64,000 nt of DNA, taken from assembly GCF_048595595.1 (NCBI RefSeq), contig NZ_CP184347.1. One strand, written 5' to 3'. Below the pieces are notes generated by a model. The model worked only from the letters and a program-made list of their open reading frames with translations, was not told where the DNA came from and searched no databases. Source of the DNA: Bacteroides pyogenes_A. Lineage in GTDB: Bacteria; Bacteroidota; Bacteroidia; Bacteroidales; Bacteroidaceae. Positions 18,613 to 27,027 of this stretch are shown in pieces; the first letter of the stretch is position 1; each line of letters opens with the position of its first letter. The position numbers and the translations under genes are program-made.

Positions 18613-20988
18613 TTATAAAATACCTTTCGAGAAGACGTATCTGAATTTGAGGTGTAATGTCCGTCCTGCCAATGGTTGGCGGAACTGGTCCCAAACTTCT
18701 TTGTTCATCAGGTTATGGCATTCCAAGGCGATGGAATATTTGTTCTTGTAGGTCAGCAACAGACCTATATCATTGACGAAACTGCGAGGAATACGCCGTT
18801 TCTGCAATTCGGTAAGCTCCCAAAAGTAGAAGAACTCTTCCGTGAACTTCCCGTCCCAGAAAGCCTTGACATACCAATTTTTGAACAATCGGTCGCTGTG
18901 ATATTCCGCCCCGAAGTTGGCGAACAGATAAGGAATATTAGGCAGTCGCAATCCTTTTGTCGGATTGGGGGCTTGGGTGCCGGGTAAATACTCCAAGGCA
19001 TCGCGCACATCCTGATAAGTCAGATTTCCGTAGGCATAGAGCATCGGCGTTATATCCAGTTTCAACTCGGTCTCTATACCTTTGATATGCACCTTTTCTG
19101 CATTCACATATCCGGCTGCCATGTGCTGTTTCATCAGTTTTATCATATCATTTACCTGCATATAAAAGCCGTTTACCTCAAATTGCAATCGCGACAGCCC
19201 GAGTACGTCGTTTTTGTCGAACAAGAAGCCCATATTGAAGTTATGGCTTTTCTCCGGTCTCAGCCCGGCAGCAGGAAAGGTGATGATACCGTCACCGAAT
19301 AGTTCTTGCGAATTGGGGAGGCGTATAGCCCTTTGGTAGGAAGCCTTCAAATGAAAGTCACTGAACGGTTCTAACTTCACCGCCTCTATCCATCCGATTT
19401 GTGATGTCGTATTGCTCTTTTTCTTCGGAGCTTCAATCATTTCGTACGAGGTCAAGTCCTCTATCTCGGAATGGAGATGGAAATACTTTGCAGAGAACAT
19501 ATTCGTCAGTTTCCTGTCTAATAGTTTCGCCTCCCAAGTCAAGCCCGAAACGACACTGGTCTTTTTGCTGGGAAATCCTCCGATAATAAACCCTGCATGC
19601 TGACTTGCAATGTCATCGCTTGGTTGTCTTCGGGCGTAATTGATGAGTGTGTTCAGGTTCAGACTGTGATTGGCGGACAATTTGTAATCAAAATTGATAC
19701 GTTCGTTGATTTCCAATCCTTTGTCGTTTGAGTTGTGAGGAACGTCTCCCGTCTCTCCCTGTCCATTCGGACTCGGATAGATGTTTCCCTCAAAATCGTA
19801 ATTAACCCGTGCAGTATCCACAAAATTGTTCGTTGTATGCGATAGGGAGAAATGCGACTCGAAGTTAAGGCGGTTGTTCAGCATCCCGCTTTTCATCAGC
19901 TTGTTTTCGAGCATAAACATTCCTGATTTGTTTTCGGCGTGCTGGATATTCTTCAATACTCCTTGTATCTCATTGAAACGGTTGTAATACCCGAACTCGG
20001 TACTAATCTCATCGAACCAAAGTTTTGTGAAAGCGACTTTCCCTTTCAGCATATACGAACGAAAACGGTCGTGGTCACGCTTCACCAACAGGTTTTCTCT
20101 TTCGGGAACTCTAAATGAGTAATCATTCTTTGCAGAAGCATAATACCCTCCCGCACCGAGCAGAATACCGCTCTTCGGAAAGTTCTTGCGCGAGAAGACA
20201 CTTCCCTTGTGTGTCTGGTAAGAACCAAGTTCGTACGAAGCATCCAAATAGTCCGTGCTGAACTCCTTCGTGACGATATTGACGGCACCACCCAAGCCAT
20301 CGCAACCGAAACGTGCAGGGATAATGCTTTTATAGACCTCTATCCGTTCGATAATGTCTATCGGAATTTCATCAAGCGAAAAGGCTCCGTCTGAAGTATT
20401 CATCGGAATACCATCCCAAAGAATCTGAATGCGGTTTCCTTCCAATCCGTGAACGATAATCCTCGAACTGCTTCCCAATCCACCTGTCTGCCCGACCTTC
20501 AAACCAATGGTCTTGTTCAAGATGGTTTCTAAAGAAACGGAACGACCTTGCAATTCCTTTGCATTTATCACTGAAACCGCTTCGGGCGACTCTCTGATAA
20601 CCTGTGCTTTTGTTTTTCCGAAGACTACCACATTTGCCAATTCTGTCGATTCCGGACGTAATTTCAGGGTATGACGCTTCTCATTTGCCGTGATCGTTTC
20701 GGTAATTGTCTGATAACCTACATAACTTACCCTTAATACCAGTTTTTGATGGGCAGGCGTATTTAGTTTCGCCACTCCTTTTCTGTTGGTGGTCGTACCG
20801 TTCTTGTATGTTGTATCTCCCAGATTTTTCCATTGCACCGTGGCAAATTCTATGTTGTTTCCATTCTCTGCATCAATAACTTTTATTTCGATGGAATGCT
20901 GTTGTGCGAACATCGGATAAGCCCACAGCAATAGGATGCTGACGATGAGCACTTTTTTGTATAAATGAACTATTGAGTCGATTGACAT
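18613..20988 (-). CDS. TonB-dependent siderophore receptor (XusA-like)
   Basis: The 791-residue protein has, in order, a signal peptide ending near AYPMFAQ, a carboxypeptidase-regulatory-like domain (about 30-110), a plug domain (about 130-235, with VINAKELQGRSVSLETILNKTIG and GLGGAVNIVTKEF) and a 22-strand barrel ending in LHLKFRYVFSKGIL. The plug contains the usual R-I-x-V-x-G and W-D-G-I-P-M signatures. It is the first gene of a two-gene operon with the DUF4374 lipoprotein and is divergent from the ABC transporter genes. The likely job is energy-dependent import of ferric siderophores or related chelates across the outer membrane. Confidence 0.9.
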   Translation of the reverse strand: MSIDSIVHLYKKVLIVSILLLWAYPMFAQQHSIEIKVIDAENGNNIEFATVQWKNLGDTTYKNGTTTNRKGVAKLNTPAHQKLVLRVSYVGYQTITETITANEKRHTLKLRPESTELANVVVFGKTKAQVIRESPEAVSVINAKELQGRSVSLETILNKTIGLKVGQTGGLGSSSRIIVHGLEGNRIQILWDGIPMNTSDGAFSLDEIPIDIIERIEVYKSIIPARFGCDGLGGAVNIVTKEFSTDYLDASYELGSYQTHKGSVFSRKNFPKSGILLGAGGYYASAKNDYSFRVPERENLLVKRDHDRFRSYMLKGKVAFTKLWFDEISTEFGYYNRFNEIQGVLKNIQHAENKSGMFMLENKLMKSGMLNNRLNFESHFSLSHTTNNFVDTARVNYDFEGNIYPSPNGQGETGDVPHNSNDKGLEINERINFDYKLSANHSLNLNTLINYARRQPSDDIASQHAGFIIGGFPSKKTSVVSGLTWEAKLLDRKLTNMFSAKYFHLHSEIEDLTSYEMIEAPKKKSNTTSQIGWIEAVKLEPFSDFHLKASYQRAIRLPNSQELFGDGIITFPAAGLRPEKSHNFNMGFLFDKNDVLGLSRLQFEVNGFYMQVNDMIKLMKQHMAAGYVNAEKVHIKGIETELKLDITPMLYAYGNLTYQDVRDALEYLPGTQAPNPTKGLRLPNIPYLFANFGAEYHSDRLFKNWYVKAFWDGKFTEEFFYFWELTELQKRRIPRSFVNDIGLLLTYKNKYSIALECHNLMNKEVWDQFRQPLAGRTLHLKFRYVFSKGIL

Positions 20989-21014
20989 ATCTTATCTGTT
21001 TATGAAAACCCGTG

Positions 21015-21075
21015 CAAAATTACCCACCTATAAAACAGATAAATAACCCTACTATTCACACTTATGCCCCTATTG
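21015..21075 (-). promoter_or_regulatory. AraC-dependent promoter of the TonB receptor operon
   Basis: On the minus strand: CAATAGGG (21068-21075), 17 bp, AGGGTTATT (21042-21050), 19 bp, TAATTTTG (21015-21022, a perfect -7 box). The geometry is identical to 16220-16280. Confidence 0.75.
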
Positions 21076-21124
21076 AGTTTTATATGTGTCAAGTTATCGC
21101 TTTCGGGCAATGTAATGCTCATTC

Positions 21125-21159
21125 GGGTTATTTTACCCCTGTGCATCTCCGTACTTTTG
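21125..21159 (+). promoter_or_regulatory. Promoter of the ABC transporter operon with the same GGGTTATT element
   Basis: GGGTTATT (21125-21132) lies exactly 19 bp before TACTTTTG (21152-21159), the -7 box for the plus-strand genes. It is the third promoter in the island with this arrangement. The distal CAATAGGG half-site is only weakly conserved here. Confidence 0.72.
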
Positions 21160-21189
21160 CATCTTAGAAAATCAAAACGATACATACAT

Positions 21190-22932
21190 ATGAATAAACA
21201 AAAAATCAAGCCTCTCGATGAGGAACGGGAGAGCCGCAGCCTGCTCTCCAATGCGGTGGTCATACTGCATCTTGTTTTCGGCACACTCCCTATACTACTT
21301 GTAGTGTGGGCAGTGGACAGGCTGATGAGCGACACGTTCACTTCTACGACAATATGGATGGTTGGAGTGGCAATGCTGCTGTTCGCCCTGCTTCGCGGCG
21401 TGTTCTACGGAACGTCGATCTGGCGGGCGCACCGCTCAGCTTACAATGCCCTCACACGATTGAGGTTGCGTATCGTGAGCCACTTGCAACGGCTGCCGCT
21501 CGGCTTCTTTCAGGAGCGGAAGGTGGGCGACTTGGTGAACATCATCAACCACGATGTGGAACAAATTGAGATTTATTTGGCGCACGGACTGCCCGAAATC
21601 CTATCGGCAACGCTTTTCCCCACCTTGCTATGGGGAATTGTTATGGTATTGGATTGGCGGCTGGGACTGTCGCTCATCTCGCTGCTACCGTTGGCGTTTC
21701 TCTTGCAGATGGCTGTCAAAACGCTTTGGGGCAAGAGCTTCCGACACTTTATGGAAAGTACACAGAAGATGTCGGAAGACCTCCTGGAATATGTGGCTAC
21801 AATACCGGTCGTCAAAGCATTCAGCCACGAAGAGACCCGAACAGAGCGAGTTCTCGGTGGTATGCGCAACTATATCCGTTGGGTGAAGCGGAGTATGTTC
21901 AGCGTTACCGTACCGATGACACTCATAACGATGTTTTTGGAGGGCGGTATCGTGGTAATGACGCTTGTCGGTCTATGGCTGTTGAGTTCGGGCGAACTGA
22001 CTGTGGCACGTTTCATTCTTGCCCTGATATTGGGTGGACTGTTTTCGTCCGCCTTTGCCAAACTAGCTACGTTCCAGCACTTCAGGATTGTTTATGGACA
22101 GTCGTTGGCGAGGGTTCAGTCGATTACCGAAGTACCCGCAAAGGATACGGCAGACAGGAATATGAATGCTATGCAGACCGATGTCAGTTTCGAGCACGTG
22201 ACATTTGCCTACCCGAATAAGAAAGACAGTGCATTATCCGATGTCAGTTTGCAATTCCCCAAGGGCAGCCATACGGCTATTGTGGGAGAATCGGGGTCAG
22301 GCAAAAGCACACTGGCAAGTCTGATGATGGGTTTCTGGCAACCGCAGTCGGGAACCGTCCGTCTGGGCGGAGAGAACCTTGCGGAACTCTCCGAACGAAA
22401 CATTGCCGATTTCTTCTCGATGGTGCAACAGGAGGTATTCCTTTTCAACACGAGCATTCGGGACAATATCCGTATCGGCAAGCCCTCCGCCACGCAAGAG
22501 GAGGTGGAAACGGCGGCACGAAGGGCACGTATACACGACTTTATCGTGGGACTGCCCAATGGTTACGATACGTCGGCAGGTGAAGCGGGTGTAAAATTCT
22601 CCGGCGGAGAGAAACAGCGTATTTCCATTGCGCGTATGTTGCTCAAAGACTCGCCGATTGTCATTCTCGACGAAGCTACCGCAGCTTTGGATGGAGAGAA
22701 CGAGAAGCTTATTCAAGAGGCTTTGGATGAATTGCAGCGTAACAAGACCGTCATCACCATCGCCCACCGTCTCAACACTATTCAGGAGATGGAACGTATT
22801 GTCGTGATGGACAAGGGGCAGGTCGTGGCGACGGGAACGCACGGAGAATTGATGGACAACTGCCCACTATATCGCAATATGACGGAAACACAGGAACGGG
22901 TAAGCAAATGGCAACTGAAAGAGGAGGAATAA
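21190..22932 (+). CDS. ABC transporter, fused permease/ATPase (IrtA/YbtP-like)
   Basis: The protein has 580 residues from the ATG at 21190, about 30 bases behind the -7 box; the frame is open further upstream, but that would place the start before the promoter. An exporter-fold membrane domain with six helices (about 25-315) is followed by a nucleotide-binding domain with Walker A GESGSGKST, signature FSGGEKQRIS, Walker B IVILDEATAALD and H-loop TIAHRL. Half-transporters of this architecture, encoded in pairs beside siderophore receptors, act as inner-membrane importers (IrtAB, YbtPQ) despite the exporter fold. With the next gene, 3 bp downstream, it should form a heterodimer moving the ferric siderophore into the cytoplasm. 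Confidence 0.88.
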   Translation: MNKQKIKPLDEERESRSLLSNAVVILHLVFGTLPILLVVWAVDRLMSDTFTSTTIWMVGVAMLLFALLRGVFYGTSIWRAHRSAYNALTRLRLRIVSHLQRLPLGFFQERKVGDLVNIINHDVEQIEIYLAHGLPEILSATLFPTLLWGIVMVLDWRLGLSLISLLPLAFLLQMAVKTLWGKSFRHFMESTQKMSEDLLEYVATIPVVKAFSHEETRTERVLGGMRNYIRWVKRSMFSVTVPMTLITMFLEGGIVVMTLVGLWLLSSGELTVARFILALILGGLFSSAFAKLATFQHFRIVYGQSLARVQSITEVPAKDTADRNMNAMQTDVSFEHVTFAYPNKKDSALSDVSLQFPKGSHTAIVGESGSGKSTLASLMMGFWQPQSGTVRLGGENLAELSERNIADFFSMVQQEVFLFNTSIRDNIRIGKPSATQEEVETAARRARIHDFIVGLPNGYDTSAGEAGVKFSGGEKQRISIARMLLKDSPIVILDEATAALDGENEKLIQEALDELQRNKTVITIAHRLNTIQEMERIVVMDKGQVVATGTHGELMDNCPLYRNMTETQERVSKWQLKEEE

Positions 22933-22935
22933 ACA

Positions 22936-24633
22936 ATGATACGTAATATATTGAATGAATTGACCGCCCGTGGAGTGCGGCATCTGATAATCTCCGCGCT
23001 GTTTTTCGTGGTTTATGCCCTCTGTGGCACAGCGATTATGCTCACCGTCCTGTTCCTTATCGACCGCTATATATCGGGCGAAAGCGTTTCACTCGTTTCG
23101 GCAGCGTGGATACTCGGTGGTCTGCTGATTTTGAAAACCATATCCAATGCCGTAGCCGATATGAGCAAGCACTTTGCCGGCTTCGACCTCGTGGAACGCA
23201 TCCGTGAGAAAATCATCTTGAAACTGAAAATGTTCTCGCTCGGCTTCTACACCAATGAGCGTCTGGGCGAGATAAGCACCGTCATTCACAAAGACGTGGA
23301 CAATATGGAAATGGTGGTGGGGCACCTTTGGACGCGGATGTCCGCCGATTTCATCGTGGCGCTGATACTCGGCATCGGGCTGTTCTGGGTGGACTGGCAC
23401 ATGGGGTTGGCGATGATTGCCATCCTTCCTATTGCCCTCTTCTCCTTGTATCGGGGCATCCGTTCGGGAATGAAAGCGCAACAGGAGGCACAAGACGGTT
23501 TGGCAGATATGGTTAGCCTCTTCGTGGAATATGTCAAGGGCATACCCGTGCTGAAAGTTTTCGGAGGAAAAGGAATGTTCCGTGACAGACTCGACCACTC
23601 TGTTAGTGAATTTGGAGAAAGCAGTAAGAATACTTCTCGTTTGGCAGCTGTGAGTGTGGGTAGATACACCTTTCTGATAGAATTGGCTTTCGCTCTGATG
23701 GCAACGCTCGGTCTTTGGTGGACTTGGCATGGTGAAACTTCCCTTTTTGTTTATCTGATGTTCATCATCGTATCCAAGGAGTTCTACAAACCTTTTGTCA
23801 ATATGGAGAGCCACTGGCTGAACTACATCAAGGTAAAGGACAGCTACGGACGCATTTCTCGTTTGTTGGACGCTCCTGTTATCGTCAATCCCGACCAACC
23901 TAAAACGGCGGAACATTTCGACCTCTCGTTTGATGGTGTCGGTTTCCACTATGAAAAAGAGGGCTTCGAGATGAAAGACCTCACGTTCAACGTACCCGAA
24001 CGAACAGTAACGGCTCTTGTCGGCTCGTCAGGTTCGGGCAAGACCACCATCACCAATCTACTGCTCCGCTTTTGGGAACCGCAGGCGGGCTGTATCCGTA
24101 TCGGCGGAGTGGACATACGGGAAATGGACTACGATTATCTGCTCGGCAAAATCAGTGTGGTAATGCAGAACGTCATCCTCTTTTCCGACACCATCGCCAA
24201 CAACATCAAGGTGGGTAACTGCAATGCCACGCAGGAAGAAATCGAGGAAGCCGCACGTCGGGCGATGATACACGACTTCATCGTCAGTCTGCCCGATGGT
24301 TACGAAACGAAAATCGGAGAGAACGGCTTGGGACTTTCGGGCGGACAGAAACAACGTCTCTCCATCGCTCGCGCCTTCCTCAAGGATGCTCCGATCCTCC
24401 TTTTAGACGAGATAACGAGCAATGTCGATCCCGTCAATGAGTACAGGATACAGCAGGCGATGTCCGCCCTTATCCGAAACCGCACAGTCTTGGTCATTGC
24501 TCACCATTTGCAGACCATCCGCAATGCTCATCAAATTATCGTGATGGACAAGGGAAGCCTGATGGAGAAAGGTACGCACGCCGAACTCGAGGCTCAAGGC
24601 GGAATGTATTGCAAGTTGCTGTCGGTGCAGTAA
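22936..24633 (+). CDS. ABC transporter, fused permease/ATPase (IrtB/YbtQ-like)
   Basis: The 565-residue protein is the second half of the pair. A six-helix membrane domain (about 15-310) precedes a nucleotide-binding domain with Walker A GSSGSGKTT, signature LSGGQKQRLS and H-loop IAHHL. The Walker B end reads ILLLDEITSNVD, with Asn after Ser where most members have Ala-Leu-Asp, so the D-loop differs slightly from its partner. The start is 3 bp after the stop of the upstream gene, so the two are co-translated. The membrane domain is small and without periplasmic extensions, as in IrtB-type importers. Substrate and direction are inferred from the neighbouring receptor and lipoprotein. Confidence 0.88.
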   Translation: MIRNILNELTARGVRHLIISALFFVVYALCGTAIMLTVLFLIDRYISGESVSLVSAAWILGGLLILKTISNAVADMSKHFAGFDLVERIREKIILKLKMFSLGFYTNERLGEISTVIHKDVDNMEMVVGHLWTRMSADFIVALILGIGLFWVDWHMGLAMIAILPIALFSLYRGIRSGMKAQQEAQDGLADMVSLFVEYVKGIPVLKVFGGKGMFRDRLDHSVSEFGESSKNTSRLAAVSVGRYTFLIELAFALMATLGLWWTWHGETSLFVYLMFIIVSKEFYKPFVNMESHWLNYIKVKDSYGRISRLLDAPVIVNPDQPKTAEHFDLSFDGVGFHYEKEGFEMKDLTFNVPERTVTALVGSSGSGKTTITNLLLRFWEPQAGCIRIGGVDIREMDYDYLLGKISVVMQNVILFSDTIANNIKVGNCNATQEEIEEAARRAMIHDFIVSLPDGYETKIGENGLGLSGGQKQRLSIARAFLKDAPILLLDEITSNVDPVNEYRIQQAMSALIRNRTVLVIAHHLQTIRNAHQIIVMDKGSLMEKGTHAELEAQGGMYCKLLSVQ

Positions 24634-24647
24634 GCTCGTAACAAGAA

Positions 24648-24685
24648 CAGGCAGTAAGAAAAATACTCTTTACTGCCTGCTTTTT
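24648..24685 (+). terminator. Terminator of the ABC transporter operon
   Basis: A perfect 10-bp stem (CAGGCAGTAA, 24648-24657; TTACTGCCTG, 24670-24679) is followed by CTTTTT. The 200 bp from here to the integrase stop (24897) hold only a short inverted repeat (CCTAAGCTTTCGGGCGAAAGCTTAGG, within 24727-24752) and no gene. Confidence 0.85.
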
Positions 24686-24896
24686 CATTGTTCAAATGAA
24701 TTGTCTTTAATTTATTCTCCGAAGCACCTAAGCTTTCGGGCGAAAGCTTAGGAACTTTTATTTACAGAATAGAGACGTTAATTCTCCCCTCTTTCTATGA
24801 GTGTTCTATTTCGGGAATTGCAACAAAGATAGGATATAGCAACACCAGCCATTTCTCCAATACGTCAATTTGCGTTTTGCGTTTCCTCCAAGTGTC

Positions 24897-26135
24897 TCAA
24901 GAAAGTGATTTCTTAGACAATGCAAGGGCGACATTTCTCATATCTTTCATTATACTTCGATCAAGGACTTTGGCATAATGTTGCGTCATCTTGATGTTGG
25001 AGTGACCAAGCATTTTCGCCACATTCTCAATGCTAACACCGTTTGCCAAACAAACAGAAGTAGCATAGCTATGTCTTGCGGTATGCGTGGTTAATTTCTT
25101 CTGAATGTTACATAAGTCGGCTATTTCTTTCAGATAACTGTTCATTTTCTGATTACAGGGTACAGGAAGAAGTGTTCCTTTCTTGTGACGGAGTGGATGG
25201 TTCTCATACTTCTTCAATATTTCCTGTGGTATGTCCAACAAGGGAATATTGCACATATTTTTGGTTTTTTGTCGAGGTTTACGAATCCAAAGGTTTCCGT
25301 TATCATCTCGCACAAGATGTTCGGGGGATAATTGTTGTACATCAATAAAAGCAAGTCCGGTAAAGGCCGCGAAAATAAAGATGTCACGGACAAGTACAAT
25401 TCGTTCTACGGTAAATTCTTTTTGGTAAATAGTTTGCAGCTCTTCCAGAGTAAGAAACTCTCGGATAACCTCTTTCTCATGGAATTTTATTCCGATAAAA
25501 GGGTCTTTTGTAATCCATTCGTTGGCAAGTGCAAGGTTGGTTATCTTTTTCAGACATTTCATGTAGCGGATAACCGTGTTTTGTTGGCATTCCTTCTCTG
25601 TCTTCAGATAAAATTCAAAGGCACGAACAAACTCTCCATTGATTTCAGTCAATAGAAGATCATCTTTATTGTATCTCCTTTGGATCAATTCCGCCAAATA
25701 ACGTTTGCACGTTTCATAACGCCGAACAGTAATCAAAGTATAATCTTTACCTATAAGAGCTTGACATTGATCATTATGTTCCTGTATCGTAGCAAGTAAA
25801 GTTTTGGGTTGTTCCTTGAGAATATTTAAGCCGAAGAATTTTTCTTGAAGGATACGAGCGGTTATTGTGCATCCTTGTTCTTCTAACTCGGTAAAGATAG
25901 AGTGTAACTTGATTTTTGCTTCTTCTATGTAGATATTCAGTTCGTTGGCTTTACGACTTTTACCACGTACACACTCTTTGGCTTGGTTCCAAGAACTCGG
26001 ATCGACGCTTTTTCGGATATTAGTTTCGACACGTTGTCCATCAACGGTAATCCTCATGCAAACCGAGGCTTCTCCGTTTTTGAGCAGTTTTGTCTTCTTG
26101 ATAAAGAAGAGCACATTGAATGAAATCCTTCTCAT
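24897..26135 (-). CDS. Tyrosine recombinase/integrase (IntDOT-like)
   Basis: The 412-residue protein has an arm-binding domain (about 1-90), a SAM-like core-binding domain (about 110-215) and a tyrosine-recombinase catalytic domain. Catalytic motifs seen are H351-x-x-R354 in HTARHSYAT, H377 in LGHSNIKM and Y387 in TQHYAK. The position of the first catalytic Arg is occupied by Ala262 (FTGLAFIDV), as in the Bacteroides IntDOT group, where this Arg is also absent. It lies about 240 bp from the tRNA-Phe 3' end and is transcribed away from it, and so is the enzyme expected to have integrated the island. It is uninterrupted and may still be active. Confidence 0.93.
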   Translation of the reverse strand: MRRISFNVLFFIKKTKLLKNGEASVCMRITVDGQRVETNIRKSVDPSSWNQAKECVRGKSRKANELNIYIEEAKIKLHSIFTELEEQGCTITARILQEKFFGLNILKEQPKTLLATIQEHNDQCQALIGKDYTLITVRRYETCKRYLAELIQRRYNKDDLLLTEINGEFVRAFEFYLKTEKECQQNTVIRYMKCLKKITNLALANEWITKDPFIGIKFHEKEVIREFLTLEELQTIYQKEFTVERIVLVRDIFIFAAFTGLAFIDVQQLSPEHLVRDDNGNLWIRKPRQKTKNMCNIPLLDIPQEILKKYENHPLRHKKGTLLPVPCNQKMNSYLKEIADLCNIQKKLTTHTARHSYATSVCLANGVSIENVAKMLGHSNIKMTQHYAKVLDRSIMKDMRNVALALSKKSLS

Positions 26136-26260
26136 TTCGATACGTTTTTAGTTGATACAAAATTCGGAAATCACTCACGAGTTATCGACACGCAAATCAC
26201 TGCATATCAGTGGTAAAGAAACTTTTTCGGTGGAGATTTCATCCTGCTGTTTTTGCTCCA

Positions 26261-26284
26261 CCTTTTGCTCCACCAAAATCGGTA
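26261..26284. repeat. Short tandem repeat next to attR (possible integrase arm sites)
   Basis: TTTTGCTCCACC occurs twice in direct succession between the integrase gene and the right att repeat. The position suits arm-type binding sites of the recombinase; this is inference. Confidence 0.35.
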
Positions 26285-26397
26285 ATATTCTGCTATATTT
26301 TGCGTAAGTGGGAAAAATAAAAACTCCCGACTTCGTTTAGAAATCAGGAGTTTACGTCGTTTTGCTTTTCTTCAAAGTGGTGCCACCAGGAATCGAA
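26282..26397. repeat. Right attachment repeat (attR), overlapping tRNA-Phe
   Basis: Direct repeat of 4176-4291 (110/116 identical). It includes the tRNA-Phe 3' end and the tRNA terminator hairpin (AACTCCCGA...TCAGGAGTTT, 26321-26353). Differences from the left copy cluster outside the tRNA part: 38 bp up to the T-loop end are identical, consistent with strand exchange within the tRNA sequence. Confidence 0.88.
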
Positions 26398-26450
26398 CCG
26401 GGGACACAAGGATTTTCAGTCCTTTGCTCTACCAACTGAGCTATGGCACC
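26378..26450 (-). tRNA. tRNA-Phe (GAA)
   Basis: Read on the minus strand it starts GGTGCCATAGCTCAG and folds into a cloverleaf with acceptor pairs GGTGCCA/TGGCACC, a D loop with AGTTGGTAGA, anticodon stem-loop GGACTGAAAATCC with anticodon GAA, and T loop TTCGATT. The gene is 73 nt without an encoded CCA. The T stem (CCCGG/CCTGG) has one central C-U mismatch. A -7 box (TATCTTTG on the minus strand, 26466-26473) precedes it. It is the integration target of the island. Confidence 0.95.
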
Positions 26451-26517
26451 TTTTTGTTTGCGGGTGCAAAGATAGGGATATTTTCTAATAATGCAATGAA
26501 TATTCTAAAAAAAAGTA

Positions 26518-26565
26518 GCAGAATGTATATGGAAAGTTTAATAAGGCTTTGGATATACATTCTGC
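26518..26565 (-). terminator. Terminator after the HIT gene
   Basis: Arms GCAGAATGTATAT (26518-26530) and ATATACATTCTGC (26553-26565) make a perfect 13-bp stem followed on the minus strand by a run of T. It separates greA-HIT transcription from tRNA-Phe. Confidence 0.85.
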
Positions 26566-26582
26566 TTATTTATTATCATGGT

Positions 26583-26975
26583 TTATAGGGAGGAGTTGAT
26601 AGCTTGTGCTATCGATCTGAATTCTTCATCAGACAGTTTTAGTTTCGGGTTTGAAAACAGCATATCCGATTCTTGCCGGATAGGGATCAGGTGGATGTGT
26701 GCATGAGGTACTTCCAGTCCGATAACCGCTTCTCCTACTTTCTTGCAGGGAAACGCTTTCTTGATGGCTGTTGCTATTCGTTTTGCGAATACATGCATCT
26801 CAGCCAAGTCTTCATCGGTTAAATCGAATATATAGTCGACCTCTTGTTTGGGAACTACCAAAGTATGTCCTTTGACTAAGGGGTTGATATCGAGAAAAGC
26901 AAAGAACTTCTCGTTTTCAGCTACTTTGTAGCAAGGAGTTTCACCTGCGATGATTCTACTGAATATTGTTGCCAT
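26583..26975 (-). CDS. HIT family nucleotide hydrolase
   Basis: The 130-residue protein matches the HinT-like HIT family: TIFSRIIAGETPCYKVAENEKFFAFLDINPLVKGHTLVVPKQ at the N terminus and the histidine triad HAHIHL near residue 91-96. Such proteins hydrolyse adenosine phosphoramidates and related AMP conjugates in the cytoplasm. The gene follows greA by 52 bp on the same strand and ends in a strong terminator, so the two form an operon. Length and motif spacing are normal for the family. Confidence 0.93.
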   Translation of the reverse strand: MATIFSRIIAGETPCYKVAENEKFFAFLDINPLVKGHTLVVPKQEVDYIFDLTDEDLAEMHVFAKRIATAIKKAFPCKKVGEAVIGLEVPHAHIHLIPIRQESDMLFSNPKLKLSDEEFRSIAQAINSSL

Positions 26976-27027
26976 AACTTTTCACGGATGAAATAAGGCA
27001 AGCCTCGAACAGAGACCTGCCTTTGTG

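Larger units (their letters stand above)
4176..26397. mobile_element. 22 kb tRNA-Phe-integrated genomic island
   Basis: The boundaries are two 116-bp direct repeats. The right one overlaps the 3' 20 bases of an intact tRNA-Phe gene and the left one carries only that 3' end. A tyrosine recombinase (24897-26135) lies at the tRNA end, as in most integrative elements. Cargo is an HTH/C5-methyltransferase/GHKL-TIR/Vsr cassette, a TonB-receptor/ABC siderophore module and an RND export module. Transfer functions are reduced to a DUF3408 gene, a frameshifted mobA and a frameshifted rteC. Excision may still be possible, but self-transfer is unlikely. The ISAon1-like element lies just outside the left repeat. 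Confidence 0.8.
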
